64,000 nucleotides of DNA from assembly GCF_001586275.1 (NCBI RefSeq), contig NZ_CP014545.1, positions 620,001 to 684,000 of the forward strand, in the 5' to 3' direction. Position numbers and translations under genes: made by a program. The DNA comes from Sphingorhabdus sp. M41. GTDB lineage: Bacteria; Pseudomonadota; Alphaproteobacteria; Sphingomonadales; Sphingomonadaceae. Positions 37,039 through 45,737 of this stretch are shown here, piece after piece; position 1 is the first letter of the stretch; every line of letters begins with the position of its first letter. The notes beneath the pieces are model-generated. The model searched no databases. It saw nothing but the letters and a program-made list of their open reading frames with translations, and was not told the DNA's origin.

Positions 37039-37674
37039 GTGACAAGCACGGAAATCGTAAAAGAACGGACAGACCGGCCCTCCAGCCAGCGCAAAATTGC
37101 CAAAATTCTTGCCGCTGCCCGCACGGAATTTTTCGCCAATGGCTTTGCCGGGTCAAGCATCGAAGCGATTGCGGCGCTTGCCGAAGTATCGAAAGTCACC
37201 GTTTACAGCTGGTTCAACAGCAAGGAAAATCTGTTTGTTGAAGTGGTCAAGGCGGAATGCCGCCATATGAGCGAGAGTCTGGTTGGCGACAATCTGAAGA
37301 CCAAAACGCTTCGCGAAACCCTGATATTTGCAGCCGAAAATATGCTGACCGCCCTGATGGATGATGAGAGAATCCGGTTCGACCGCATATTGGCTGCGGA
37401 AGTGAACCGTGATCCCAAGATCGGCGAATATTTTCTCGAAAATGGTCCCCGCGTATTGCTGCAAAATCTTGGTGATCTTTTGAAAATCTCGCAAGAAAAA
37501 GGTGAAATCCAGATTGCGGATCTGACCGCGTCAGCGGAGATGTTCGTGAGCCTGGTCATGGGCAGAATTGATCTGTTCCTCCGCTATGGCGAGAAAATAA
37601 AGCTGACCACGCCGCAAAAACGCGAACGCGCCAAGCGCGCGGTCGACGCCTGGATGCTGATCCACCAGAAATAG
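37039..37674 (+). CDS. TetR/AcrR-family transcriptional regulator of the efflux operon
   Basis: 211 residues from the GTG at 37039, preceded by a purine-rich ribosome site (GAAGGGAAGGGA). The N-terminal HTH is canonical: KILAAARTEFFANGFAGSSIEAIAALAEVSKVTVYSWFNSKENLF read in blocks, with the recognition helix VSKVTVYSWF. The C-terminal domain resembles the AcrR_C type (DDERIRFDRILAAEV, LFLRYG). It is divergent from the RND operon across two tandem palindromic operators and very likely represses both directions until a pump substrate binds. Confidence 0.92.
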   Translation: MTSTEIVKERTDRPSSQRKIAKILAAARTEFFANGFAGSSIEAIAALAEVSKVTVYSWFNSKENLFVEVVKAECRHMSESLVGDNLKTKTLRETLIFAAENMLTALMDDERIRFDRILAAEVNRDPKIGEYFLENGPRVLLQNLGDLLKISQEKGEIQIADLTASAEMFVSLVMGRIDLFLRYGEKIKLTTPQKRERAKRAVDAWMLIHQK

Positions 37675-37695
37675 CAAGCTGCGCCGCGCGCGCGG

Positions 37696-38352
37696 CTATT
37701 CCCGGACCGCGCTCAGCGCTGCCCCGGCTGCAAAGGGCGTGATTGCGACCAGCAGCAGGGAAATGGCCGACAGAAACAGCAGGGCACTGCTGCCCTGCGC
37801 CGACAGGCTGCCCGCACCAAAGATCAACAGCGGGATGGCCAGCGGAACCAGCAGCAACCCGCCAAGCGCGCCCGCGCCTTTCAGGCCGGCGGTCAGCGCC
37901 GCGATCATTACCGCCAGACCGGCCAGAGCCGGTGTTGCAATCGCCAGACTTGCCAGCAAAGTCCCGAGAGCGGCGCCTTCCAGTCCCATCAGTCCGCTGG
38001 CCAGAAAGGCCGCGAGCAGCAGCGGCGGACCGAAGGCCAGCCAGTGCGACACCAGCCGTGCGGCAGCAATCATCTCGTCGGACAGGCCGCGCACGATCAT
38101 CTGGTCATAGACGCCATTTTCAAGATCGGGCTGGATCAGCCGGTCGAGCGGCAACAAGGTCGCCAGCAAGGCCGCGATCCACAATATCCCGCCGCCGGTC
38201 TGCAGCAGCAGCGCACGGTCAGGCCCGACGGCAAAGGGAAACAGCGTCGCTGCCGAAAGATAGAATATCACCGGCAGCCAGGTCCCGCCGCTGGCATAGC
38301 TTTGCCGCACATCGCGCCAGATGATCGTGGCGATGCTGTTGATCACAGACAT
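37696..38352 (-). CDS. ccmB: Haem exporter protein CcmB
   Basis: 218 residues with six membrane helices. The VFYLSAATLFPFAVGPDRALL-like region, ENGVYDQMIVRGLS and the C-terminal LALPLLIF segments match CcmB. With CcmA it forms the ABC part of the cytochrome c maturation complex that releases holo-CcmE. The start lies inside the ccmA end (10-base overlap). ccmC, ccmD and ccmE are not in the window, so the ccm genes are split. Confidence 0.92.
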   Translation of the reverse strand: MSVINSIATIIWRDVRQSYASGGTWLPVIFYLSAATLFPFAVGPDRALLLQTGGGILWIAALLATLLPLDRLIQPDLENGVYDQMIVRGLSDEMIAAARLVSHWLAFGPPLLLAAFLASGLMGLEGAALGTLLASLAIATPALAGLAVMIAALTAGLKGAGALGGLLLVPLAIPLLIFGAGSLSAQGSSALLFLSAISLLLVAITPFAAGAALSAVRE

Positions 38353-38969
38353 GCCTCCAATTCTAGCAATGGCTCAAGCGTCAGGTTGAAATCAACACCG
38401 ATCGGCAGCGGGATATGACTGGCCGCTAGAATGATCCCGCCATCGTCCAGATGGCTTTGCAGCACCCGCCCCAGTTGACCGACCGAATCCGTGTCGAGTC
38501 CATTGGCTGGCTCGTCGAGCAGCCATAGCCGGGCCGCCGCCAGATAGGTTCGCGCCAGCCGCGCTCTCTGTCTCTGTCCGGTCGAAAAATAGCGCACCGG
38601 CACTTCCGCCAGATGGCCCAGGCCCGCACGCTTCATGGCCGCGGCAACATCGGTCGGTCCCTTGCCATCCAGCTTCGCCCAGAAGTTCAAAGCCTGTTCC
38701 AGTGGCAGATGCTCGTCAAGCGCCAGCCTGTCATCGCACAGGGCTTTTGTCTTGGGCGCTATAAAGGATCCCGTCGACGGCTGGAGCAGGCCGGCCATTA
38801 GCCGCAACAGGCTCGATTTGCCGACGCCATTGGGGCCGGTGAGCAATCCGGCCTGTCCCGGTTCCAGAGAAAAAGTCAGGTGACGGAACAATAGCCGCCC
38901 GCCGCGCACGCAGCTTATCGCCTCGGCCAATAGCCGATCGCCGCTTCCGGTTGATTGTCCCTTGTTCAT
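38343..38969 (-). CDS. ccmA: Haem exporter ABC ATPase CcmA
   Basis: 208 residues. Walker A is [12 protein letters not shown], the signature is [13 protein letters not shown] and Walker B is [12 protein letters not shown], with a C-terminal His switch region (AASHIPL). It hydrolyses ATP for the CcmABCD complex at the inner membrane during c-type cytochrome maturation. It overlaps ccmB and diverges from the carbinolamine dehydratase gene. Confidence 0.93.
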   Translation of the reverse strand: MNKGQSTGSGDRLLAEAISCVRGGRLLFRHLTFSLEPGQAGLLTGPNGVGKSSLLRLMAGLLQPSTGSFIAPKTKALCDDRLALDEHLPLEQALNFWAKLDGKGPTDVAAAMKRAGLGHLAEVPVRYFSTGQRQRARLARTYLAAARLWLLDEPANGLDTDSVGQLGRVLQSHLDDGGIILAASHIPLPIGVDFNLTLEPLLELEACL

Positions 38970-39022
38970 CGCACAGACTTAAGACATGGATTGGCGCGAA
39001 AGCCAAGCAAGGAGCAATAAAT

Positions 39023-39319
39023 ATGGTGGCGCAACTGAATGACGACGAACGCAAAGCGGCTCTGGCTTCGCTGTCGGACTGGCAATATGACGCGAAGCGT
39101 GACGCAATCAGCCGCTCTTTCAAATTTTCCGACTTCACCGAAGCCTTTGCCTTCATGACCCGCGTTGCCCTGCATGCGGAGAAGGCCGATCATCATCCCG
39201 AATGGTTCAATGTCTACAATCGTGTCGACATATTGCTCACCACCCATGACGCAGGCGAAAATGGCGGCCTGTCGCAGCGCGACCTGGATCTGGCAAATAT
39301 AATCGAGACTTGCCTCTAG
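39023..39319 (+). CDS. Pterin-4-alpha-carbinolamine dehydratase
   Basis: 98 residues from the ATG at 39023, with AAGGAG at 39009-39014. The active-site motif [20 protein letters not shown] is complete. The enzyme dehydrates 4a-hydroxytetrahydrobiopterin during pterin recycling, or acts in related pterin chemistry. No phenylalanine hydroxylase gene is beside it. Length is typical of the family (about 95-110 aa). Confidence 0.94.
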   Translation: MVAQLNDDERKAALASLSDWQYDAKRDAISRSFKFSDFTEAFAFMTRVALHAEKADHHPEWFNVYNRVDILLTTHDAGENGGLSQRDLDLANIIETCL

Positions 39320-39322
39320 GCG

Positions 39323-40156
39323 CTATTTTTCTTCCGATCCGGCCAGAACATCACCGAGATTGCTGGCGAGGCTGACCGACTGCTTGCGCACCCGACCGGG
39401 CATCCAGCGCGCGGCAAAGGCCAGCTGTTTTGCCATTTTGTTGACCGGCGTGTGAAGCTTGTCGCCATGGACAGCGCTCCAGGCAGCGGGCCCGATGATC
39501 GCAACCGGGCTGACCATGACGCCTGCTTCTTCCAGCCGTTCCTTGCCGCTCTGGTTGGTGCCCTCGACGACTTCGGAAATGATATTGGTGTCGATGAAAC
39601 CCGGCATCAGCGAGCGCGACTTGATGCCATATTTGCGGAGCTCGATATCATGCGATTCGGCGAGGCCGCGCACGGCAAATTTGGTTGCGCTGTAGACGCT
39701 GAGGTCGGCGACGCCATAGATGCCGGCTGCCGATGCGGTATAGAGGATACAGCTGTCGGGCGTGCTCTTGAGCATATCAAAACAGGCGCGGGTGCCGCTG
39801 ATCACGCCGGTCAGGTTGATCGCGATCATCCGGTCGATAGCGGCGTCCTCCATTTCCTGGATCGCTCCGCCTTCGCCAATGCCGGCATTGTTGAACAGGA
39901 CATTCATTTTGCCGCCGGTGATCGCGCCAAATTCGGAGACCGCCTGTTTCCATTGCGCCCGGTCGGTCACGTCCAGCTTGTGGATCGAACTCTGGCCTTC
40001 GGGTATCAGCGCTGCCGTTTCGGCCATGCCCTTGTCATTGATATCGGCAATCCCGACGAACCAGCCCTTTTCGGCAAAATAGCGACCGACTTCACGGCCA
40101 AGACCGGACGCGCCGCCGGTGATGAAAATCGATTTCTGTCCGTTTTGATAGCCCAT
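39323..40156 (-). CDS. SDR-family oxidoreductase
   Basis: 277 residues, classical short-chain dehydrogenase. Cofactor motif FITGGASGLGREVGRYFA, NNAG (VLFNNAGIG), catalytic Ser (LYTASAAGIYG), YxxxK (SVYSATKFAVRGL) and a long C-terminal tail. It is catalytically complete, unlike the SDR at 43113. The substrate is not readable. It is convergent with the carbinolamine dehydratase and divergent from the ABC transporter. Confidence 0.88.
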   Translation of the reverse strand: MGYQNGQKSIFITGGASGLGREVGRYFAEKGWFVGIADINDKGMAETAALIPEGQSSIHKLDVTDRAQWKQAVSEFGAITGGKMNVLFNNAGIGEGGAIQEMEDAAIDRMIAINLTGVISGTRACFDMLKSTPDSCILYTASAAGIYGVADLSVYSATKFAVRGLAESHDIELRKYGIKSRSLMPGFIDTNIISEVVEGTNQSGKERLEEAGVMVSPVAIIGPAAWSAVHGDKLHTPVNKMAKQLAFAARWMPGRVRKQSVSLASNLGDVLAGSEEK

Positions 40157-40265
40157 GGTCCCGCTCCATTATCCTTATTAACATTGATGTTCATTCGAGC
40201 GGTTTTTGACGCGAACGTCAAGCGAAGTTGGACATGCAGTGCAAAGCGCGCCACTATATATTCCG

Positions 40266-41039
40266 ATGCCTGTCTCTGGTCCTTCCATTCGTCTGCAACA
40301 GGTGACCCGCCATTACGGTACGGTTCGCGCGGTTGATTCGGTTTCGCTGGAAATCGCGGCGGGCAGTCTGGTTGCTCTGGTCGGTCTGTCCGGCTCGGGA
40401 AAATCGACCCTGCTGAAAATGATCAACCGGCTGGTCGAACCGGACAGTGGAGAGATTTTCCTGGGTGACGAACCTGTCGACTCGATTGATCCCCATATCC
40501 TGCGTCGCCGCATCGGCTATGTTTTTCAGAATATCGGCCTGTTTCCGCACATGACGATCGCGCGCAATATTGCCATCGGGCTGGAACTGGCGGGCGAGAC
40601 AGAGGGCAGGGCCGCGCGCGTCGCCGAATTGCTCGATCTCGTCGAATTGCCGCAGGACATCACCCGCCGCATGCCGGATCAGCTGAGCGGTGGCCAGCAA
40701 CAGCGAGTGGGTGTGGCCCGCGCGCTGGCGACGCGGCCCGGCCTGATGCTGATGGACGAACCCTTCGGTGCGCTTGACCCGGTGACGCGCGATAGCCTGA
40801 CCGAGCAATATAAGGCGCTGCACGAGCGGCTCGGCCTGACGACCATAATCGTCACCCATGATATGGCCGAAGCGCTCTATCTGGCGGACCGTATCCTCGT
40901 AATGGAAGATGGCCAGATCAGGGCGGATGCCACGCCCGCCGAACTATTGGCGGGCAATGTCGGCGAAGAAGCCGAAGCTCTGGTCGCCATTCCCCGCGCG
41001 CAGGCCGCGCATCTCATCGCGTTGAGCAAATTGTCATGA
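40266..41039 (+). CDS. ABC transporter ATPase, glycine betaine/osmoprotectant (OpuCA/ProV-like)
   Basis: 257 residues from the ATG at 40266. Walker A GLSGSGKSTLLK, signature LSGGQQQRVGVARAL, Walker B LMLMDEPFGALD and H-loop VTHDMAEAL are all intact. The stretch DPVTRDSLTEQYKALHERLGLTTIIVTHDM is typical of osmoprotectant ATPases; no CBS domains follow. It overlaps the permease/binding-protein gene by ATGA. The transported solute (choline, betaine, or another quaternary amine) is an inference. Confidence 0.9.
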   Translation: MPVSGPSIRLQQVTRHYGTVRAVDSVSLEIAAGSLVALVGLSGSGKSTLLKMINRLVEPDSGEIFLGDEPVDSIDPHILRRRIGYVFQNIGLFPHMTIARNIAIGLELAGETEGRAARVAELLDLVELPQDITRRMPDQLSGGQQQRVGVARALATRPGLMLMDEPFGALDPVTRDSLTEQYKALHERLGLTTIIVTHDMAEALYLADRILVMEDGQIRADATPAELLAGNVGEEAEALVAIPRAQAAHLIALSKLS

Positions 41040-42571
41040 CCGAGGCGTGGCAACAGGCCCTGGCCCGCGTGCCGCAATTGCTCGCTGCCCATATCCAGAT
41101 CAGCGTTTCCGCACTGGCCCTGGCGATGATCATCTGCCTGCCGCTGGCGATCTGGGCCGCGCGATCACCCCGCGTGGCTGCGGTAGCACTGACCATCGCC
41201 AGCCTGATCCAGACGATCCCCGGACTGGCCTTGCTGGCGCTTTTTTATCCATTGCTGCTCGGCGTATCGGCGCTGGTCGGCGGCGGGATTTCCGCTTTTG
41301 GTTTCCTGCCGGCGCTACTGGCACTGACCCTCTACGCGTTGCTGCCAATCCTGCGCAATGCAGTGACCGGATTGGACGGTGTCGATCCGGCGGCCAAGGA
41401 AGCGGCGGATGGTCTCGGCATGACCAGCAGCCAGAAATTATATTATGTCGAAGCACCGCTCGCCGCGCCCACAATCATGGCCGGAATCCGCACCGCTGCG
41501 GTATGGACTATCGGTGCGGCAACGCTTTCCACCACGGTTGGCCAGCCCAGTCTCGGCGATCTGATCTTTGCCGGACTGCAGACGCAGAACTGGACGCTGG
41601 TGCTGGCGGGTTGCCTGTTTTCTGCGGTACTCGCCATTTCGGTCGATCTGCTGCTCGGGCTGATCGAGCGCGGCATCCGCGAGCGCCGCCGGATATTGGC
41701 GTGGGTGGGTATGGCGATTATCGCGGCGGGATTATTGGTCGCAACATTGCCGCTGATGATCGCGCGCGACAATATTGTGGTGATCGGCGCCAAGGGATTT
41801 TCCGAACAATATATACTTGCGCGGCTTATCGGGTCGCGGCTGGAAGAAGCTGGCTATGCTGTCCGCTACCGCGACGGCCTCGGCTCTGCTGTGGTCTATC
41901 AGGCGCTGTCGGAAGGCGATGTCGATGTCTATGTCGACTATTCTGGCACGATCTGGACCAACCAGATGCAGCGCACCGACAGCCAGCCGAAATCAGCGAT
42001 GCTCGACAAGATCGCAAAATGGTCCAGCGCAAGCCATGGCGTCAAAATGCTTGGCGCGCTGGGTTTCGAAAATAGCTATGCCTTTGCCGTGCGGCCGGAA
42101 GACGCCAGCACAAAATCGCTTCGCACATTGGATGATCTCGCACGGGTGTCGAGCGATTTCAATTTCGGTACCGATGTCGAATTTCTCGAACGGCCAGAGT
42201 GGCGGATGGTCCAGGACGCCTATCCGGTTCGCTTCAAAAATGCCCGGTCGTTCAGTCCGACCTTCATGTATCCGGCCCTTGCCAGTGGCGAAGTGGACGT
42301 GATTTCTGCCTTTTCATCGGATGGACGAATCGCGGCGAATAATTTTGTCATACTCAAGGACACGAAGGGTGCCGTGCCATCCTATGAAGCGATCATGTTG
42401 CTCGCCCCGAAACGGGCCAGCGACGATCAATTTATCGCGGCACTAAATCCATTGATCGGTGCAATCACGGTGGAAAACATGCGCGAAGCCAATTATACGG
42501 TTGACCGCGAGGACGACAAGAAAACACCAAGGCAGGCAGCACGCTGGCTGAATGACAAATTGAAGGAATGA
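41036..42571 (+). CDS. Fused permease and substrate-binding protein of an osmoprotectant ABC transporter (OpuB-type)
   Basis: 511 residues. The N-terminal half (about 1-215) is a BPD permease with the EAADGLGMTSSQKLYYVEAPLA coupling loop. A membrane helix (about 222-240) leads to an OpuAC-like binding domain (VIGAKGFSEQYILARLIGSRLEEAG ... AQYALAALN-type ending LNPLIGAITVENMREANYTVD). Fusion of permease and binding domain tethers the receptor to the membrane and fixes stoichiometry, as in OpuA-like systems. The start overlaps the ATPase stop by ATGA, and the next gene again overlaps by ATGA. Confidence 0.9.
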   Translation: MTEAWQQALARVPQLLAAHIQISVSALALAMIICLPLAIWAARSPRVAAVALTIASLIQTIPGLALLALFYPLLLGVSALVGGGISAFGFLPALLALTLYALLPILRNAVTGLDGVDPAAKEAADGLGMTSSQKLYYVEAPLAAPTIMAGIRTAAVWTIGAATLSTTVGQPSLGDLIFAGLQTQNWTLVLAGCLFSAVLAISVDLLLGLIERGIRERRRILAWVGMAIIAAGLLVATLPLMIARDNIVVIGAKGFSEQYILARLIGSRLEEAGYAVRYRDGLGSAVVYQALSEGDVDVYVDYSGTIWTNQMQRTDSQPKSAMLDKIAKWSSASHGVKMLGALGFENSYAFAVRPEDASTKSLRTLDDLARVSSDFNFGTDVEFLERPEWRMVQDAYPVRFKNARSFSPTFMYPALASGEVDVISAFSSDGRIAANNFVILKDTKGAVPSYEAIMLLAPKRASDDQFIAALNPLIGAITVENMREANYTVDREDDKKTPRQAARWLNDKLKE

Positions 42572-43098
42572 ACGTGAAATCTGCTTTTGCTTATCTATTG
42601 AGAATGGCCGGCCTGGTCGCATTGCTCTTCATGGCATCTTTCTCGGTTGCCGCGCGCGCGGAAGTCACCGTAACCTTCTATTCGCACGATTTCGGCAAGA
42701 ATTTCCCGCACGCCTTTTTCATGGCCAAGGGCGAACTGGCCGACGGCAAGAAGGTGGACTCCGGTTTTGGCTTTACCGCGATCAACGTGTCGCCAGGCAT
42801 ATTGTTCGGCTCGGTCAACGGCCATGTGAAGGCGCCATCGGCCGACTATATCGCCAGCAGCAACCCGCATTTTACCGTGAAAATCAGCGACAAGAAATAT
42901 CGCGATCTGATGGCCGTCGTGCAAAAATGGCAGACCATTCCCCAGAAAAGCTACAGTCTCAACAAGCGCAACTGCGTCCACTTCATCAATGATGTGATCA
43001 AGACGCTCGATCTCAAGACCAATTTGAAAACAGCCAACTGGAAGAAACCGCGGTCCTTCATGGAAGAAGTCATGAAGCTCAATCCATTTCTCAAATAA
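42568..43098 (+). CDS. Secreted permuted-papain-like (NlpC/P60- or PPPDE-like) protein, hypothetical
   Basis: 176 residues with a signal peptide (ALLFMASFSVAARA). The mature part has a His-containing FYSHDFGKNFPHAFF segment near the start and, about 110 residues later, LNKRNCVHFINDVIK with Cys followed by His. A His-before-Cys order with NC-x-H-F is the pattern of circularly permuted papain-fold enzymes (LRAT, PPPDE, YiiX groups). A periplasmic amidase or peptidase acting on envelope components is plausible but unproven. It is co-translated (ATGA) with an osmoprotectant transporter, an unusual pairing. Confidence 0.55.
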   Translation: MNVKSAFAYLLRMAGLVALLFMASFSVAARAEVTVTFYSHDFGKNFPHAFFMAKGELADGKKVDSGFGFTAINVSPGILFGSVNGHVKAPSADYIASSNPHFTVKISDKKYRDLMAVVQKWQTIPQKSYSLNKRNCVHFINDVIKTLDLKTNLKTANWKKPRSFMEEVMKLNPFLK

Positions 43099-43112
43099 GC
43101 AAGGCGCGCGAT

Positions 43113-43889
43113 ATGACGGACGTTTGCATGATAATCGGGGCAGGCGCCGGCATAGGGGGGCATGTCGGGAAACGCTTTGCGCAAGATGGCTATCATGTCG
43201 CCCTGTGCCGCCGCAGTGATCAGGATGGTCTCGACCAGATGGTCGCCGAAATCGAGGCATCCGGCGGCAAGGCTTCCGGTCATCTGCTCAACGCGGTGGA
43301 TGAGGGAGCGATCGAGAAACTGATCGACGATGTGGAAGCGGAAATCGGGCCAATCAATGTAGTGGTTTACAATCTCGGCGCTCAGATCGGCAACCGGGCG
43401 CTGGCCGACACGCCGCTCAGGACATTCGAACTGGGCTGGCGGATGGGCACGCTCGGCCTGTTCCGGGTGGCGCAAAAACTGTTGCCGAAGATGGTAGAGC
43501 GGGGCGGCGGGGCGCTACTGGTCACATCCGCCACCTCCGCAGTGCGCGGCAATGCCGGACAGCATAGTCACGCTGCTGCGATGGGCGGACGGCGGATGCT
43601 ATGCCAGACCTTGAACGCAGAATTTGCGTCGCAGAACATCCATATCGCGCATATATTGATCGACAGCGCGGTGAATGCGCCGGACACGCTGGGCAAACTG
43701 CTCGGACCGGAGCGCTTTGCCCAATTGCGGGAAGCCAAGGCGCAGGGAAAGGATGAAATCATGGAGCCGGCGGCAATCGCCGACACCTATTTCCACATCG
43801 CGCACCAGCACCGCTCGGCCTGGACCTTCGAGCTCGACATGCGCGCCTTTACCGATACCGCATGGTGGAACCACCCGCTCGATATCTGA
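43113..43889 (+). CDS. SDR-fold protein lacking the canonical YxxxK
   Basis: 258 residues with a classical SDR cofactor motif (IGAGAGIGGHVGKRFA) and VVYNLGAQIG in place of NNAG. The catalytic region reads LVTSATSAVRGNAG then QHSHAAAMGGRRML: the Tyr position is His151 and the Lys position is Ala155. So the fold and probably the nucleotide site are kept, while the usual proton relay is missing. It may be a non-oxidoreductase binding protein or use other residues. It follows the papain-like gene by 14 bases, probably in one transcript with the transporter. Confidence 0.8.
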   Translation: MTDVCMIIGAGAGIGGHVGKRFAQDGYHVALCRRSDQDGLDQMVAEIEASGGKASGHLLNAVDEGAIEKLIDDVEAEIGPINVVVYNLGAQIGNRALADTPLRTFELGWRMGTLGLFRVAQKLLPKMVERGGGALLVTSATSAVRGNAGQHSHAAAMGGRRMLCQTLNAEFASQNIHIAHILIDSAVNAPDTLGKLLGPERFAQLREAKAQGKDEIMEPAAIADTYFHIAHQHRSAWTFELDMRAFTDTAWWNHPLDI

Positions 43890-43892
43890 AGA

Positions 43893-44510
43893 CTACATCA
43901 CCATCACATGATAATGGTGCCAGGTGAATATCGCCACGGCACCGCGATGCGGGGACCAGGCTTCGGCCAGCTGCCGCACGTCCTTTTCCGATGGTCGCTC
44001 CGCTTGACCGAGAAAATTCCCGACCCCGACCTGGATCGCAAGATCACCGGCGGGCCAGATATCGGGGCGGCCCTGCGCAAACAGCAGATAGATTTCCGCT
44101 GACCAGCGCCCGATGCCCTTGACCTGGGTCAGCAGCGCAATCGCTTCTTCATCGTCTTGCGGCAGATTGCCGAGATCGAGTCCGCCAGAGAGGATCAGTT
44201 CTGCGAGGCTTCGGGCATAGCCCTGTTTCTGGCGCGACAGACCGCAGGCGCGCAGCTCGTCAAATTCGGTGGCGATCAGCGCCTCTGCAGGACAACCGTC
44301 GCCCAACCGCGCTTCCAGCTTGCCCCAGACCGCCGCCGCAGACGCCACGCTGACCTGCTGACCTACGATGGTGCGGAGCAATGTCTCATAGCCTTCCGGA
44401 CGGATCCGTGGTTCGGGATAACCGGATTGCGCAATAGCCGCCGCCAGCCTTGGCTCGACCGCGCTGGCGTGGTCCAGCCCGGCTTTGATCATTTCTTTTG
44501 ATAGGCCCAT
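43893..44510 (-). CDS. DNA-3-methyladenine glycosylase II-like (AlkA, HhH-GPD)
   Basis: 205 residues from ATG 44510 (an upstream ATG at 44561 would add 17). The helix-hairpin-helix and catalytic region LLTQVKGIGRWSAEIYLLFAQGRPDIWPAGDLAIQVG is read in blocks; the catalytic Asp is in GDLA. The YETLLRTIVGQQVS motif opens the domain. The enzyme removes alkylated bases in base-excision repair. The product is shorter than E. coli AlkA (no N-terminal domain), as in many alphaproteobacteria. It is convergent with the SDR and divergent from the ferredoxin. Confidence 0.88.
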   Translation of the reverse strand: MGLSKEMIKAGLDHASAVEPRLAAAIAQSGYPEPRIRPEGYETLLRTIVGQQVSVASAAAVWGKLEARLGDGCPAEALIATEFDELRACGLSRQKQGYARSLAELILSGGLDLGNLPQDDEEAIALLTQVKGIGRWSAEIYLLFAQGRPDIWPAGDLAIQVGVGNFLGQAERPSEKDVRQLAEAWSPHRGAVAIFTWHHYHVMVM

Positions 44511-44602
44511 CGAATAAGCGTCCCCGTTTCGGCCCTTGATTCTTTTTGAAGGTCCAGACATAGCGTGCGGGATTTTCAATGAACAGTCACTAAGGGGTAG
44601 CT

Positions 44603-44920
44603 ATGCCAACGATTCACGTAACCGGCCGCGATGGCGAAGAAAAAGCGGTTTCCGTCGACAGCGGAATCAGCGTCATGGAAGCGATTCGCGACAATGGCTT
44701 TGATGAATTGCTGGCTTTATGCGGCGGCTGCTGTTCCTGCGCCACGTGCCACGTTCATATCGATGCTGACTGGAAAGCCAAATTGCCGCCAATGAGCGAA
44801 GATGAAGATGATCTTCTGGAAAGCAGCGACCATCGCGACGAATTTTCTCGCCTCAGCTGTCAGATCGAACTGTCTGACGATCTTGAAGGTCTGAAAGTCC
44901 GGATTGCCGAAGAGGACTGA
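44603..44920 (+). CDS. [2Fe-2S] ferredoxin
   Basis: 105 residues. The cluster-binding cysteines lie in [16 protein letters not shown] (extra Cys present) and RLSCQIEL, in the adrenodoxin/putidaredoxin-type spacing. The [13 protein letters not shown] and [13 protein letters not shown] stretches fit electron carriers for P450s, Fe-S assembly or related enzymes. It has its own ribosome binding site (AAGGGG) and ends before a strong bidirectional terminator, so it is probably a single-gene transcript. The partner reductase is not in the window. Confidence 0.94.
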   Translation: MPTIHVTGRDGEEKAVSVDSGISVMEAIRDNGFDELLALCGGCCSCATCHVHIDADWKAKLPPMSEDEDDLLESSDHRDEFSRLSCQIELSDDLEGLKVRIAEED

Positions 44921-44942
44921 AACTCTCCGACAACTTGTGAAG

Positions 44943-44977
44943 AAAAAAGGGAGCGCTATCCAGCGGCTCCCTTTTTT
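44943..44977. terminator. Bidirectional rho-independent terminator
   Basis: AAAAAAGGGAGC (44943-44954) pairs with GCTCCCTTTTTT (44966-44977) around an 11-base loop. T runs exist on both strands, so it can end the ferredoxin transcript and the convergent lipoprotein/rlmB transcript. Confidence 0.92.
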
Positions 44978-44991
44978 CTTGCCATAATCCG

Positions 44992-45735
44992 CTATTTCTT
45001 CAGCTTTATGATCGCGCGCGGGCTACCGTCTGGACCACTGGTGCCGTCGACTTTCCAGCGCATGTTCTTCGTTGCACCGCTGATGGTCAGGCCATCTTCG
45101 GTGTTGTTGGTCAGAACGTCGCCGTCTGTCGCGATCGTGAAAATGCCGTCAATCGGTTGCGTCTTCGATCCACCCGCTGAGCCGCCCATTGTCGAGGGTC
45201 CCATCGCTCCGGCCAGACCGCCTGCTCCTGCCATAGCCGGCGTCAGCACTTCGAATTCTCCGCCGCTGCGCCGGATGATCTGGACAAAGGGAAATTGCAT
45301 CGTCGCGCCCGGTATGGTTGGAAATGCGAACATCTGATCAAATTTGCCGCTGACCGCATATTCGACCTCGAACAGATTATCGCCCATATATTCGACCTTG
45401 TTCCAGCCGTCATATTTGGCGAGCTTCTCTGCGAATTTTTTCAGACCTTCGTCATCGCCCGGCACCGCTCCGCCGAACACCGAGCGCATCGCGGCATTTT
45501 TCTGATCTTCGTCCGTTTGATCGCTTTCGGCAGGTTCATCAACCATGGTCCCGGATTGCGAAGACATCGGATTGTCATTGCCTTCAGCGAGCTGCATCTG
45601 CCCGACATAGGTGAAATCATAGGTTCCGTCGTTCATCAACCGCAATTGCGAATCAAATTTTCCGGGGATAAGCAAGCACCCTGCTAACAGAAGCGGCGCG
45701 ACCAGGGCCAGGGCCCACTTGCTATATTTCCCCAC
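44992..45735 (-). CDS. Predicted lipoprotein of unknown function
   Basis: 247 residues from GTG 45735, with AAGGGGAT upstream. The N-terminus has a lipoprotein signal (ALALVAPLLLAGC) whose lipobox Cys anchors it. The mature part is beta-rich with an acidic, flexible middle (SDQTDEDQKN) and a Gly/Ala-rich stretch (AMAGAGGLAGAMGPSTMGGSAGG). The frame extends upstream to 45849, but that part lies within the methyltransferase gene. It begins 2 bases after the rlmB stop, so it is probably co-transcribed. No family was recognised. Confidence 0.72.
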   Translation of the reverse strand: MGKYSKWALALVAPLLLAGCLLIPGKFDSQLRLMNDGTYDFTYVGQMQLAEGNDNPMSSQSGTMVDEPAESDQTDEDQKNAAMRSVFGGAVPGDDEGLKKFAEKLAKYDGWNKVEYMGDNLFEVEYAVSGKFDQMFAFPTIPGATMQFPFVQIIRRSGGEFEVLTPAMAGAGGLAGAMGPSTMGGSAGGSKTQPIDGIFTIATDGDVLTNNTEDGLTISGATKNMRWKVDGTSGPDGSPRAIIKLKK

Positions 45736-45737
45736 GA

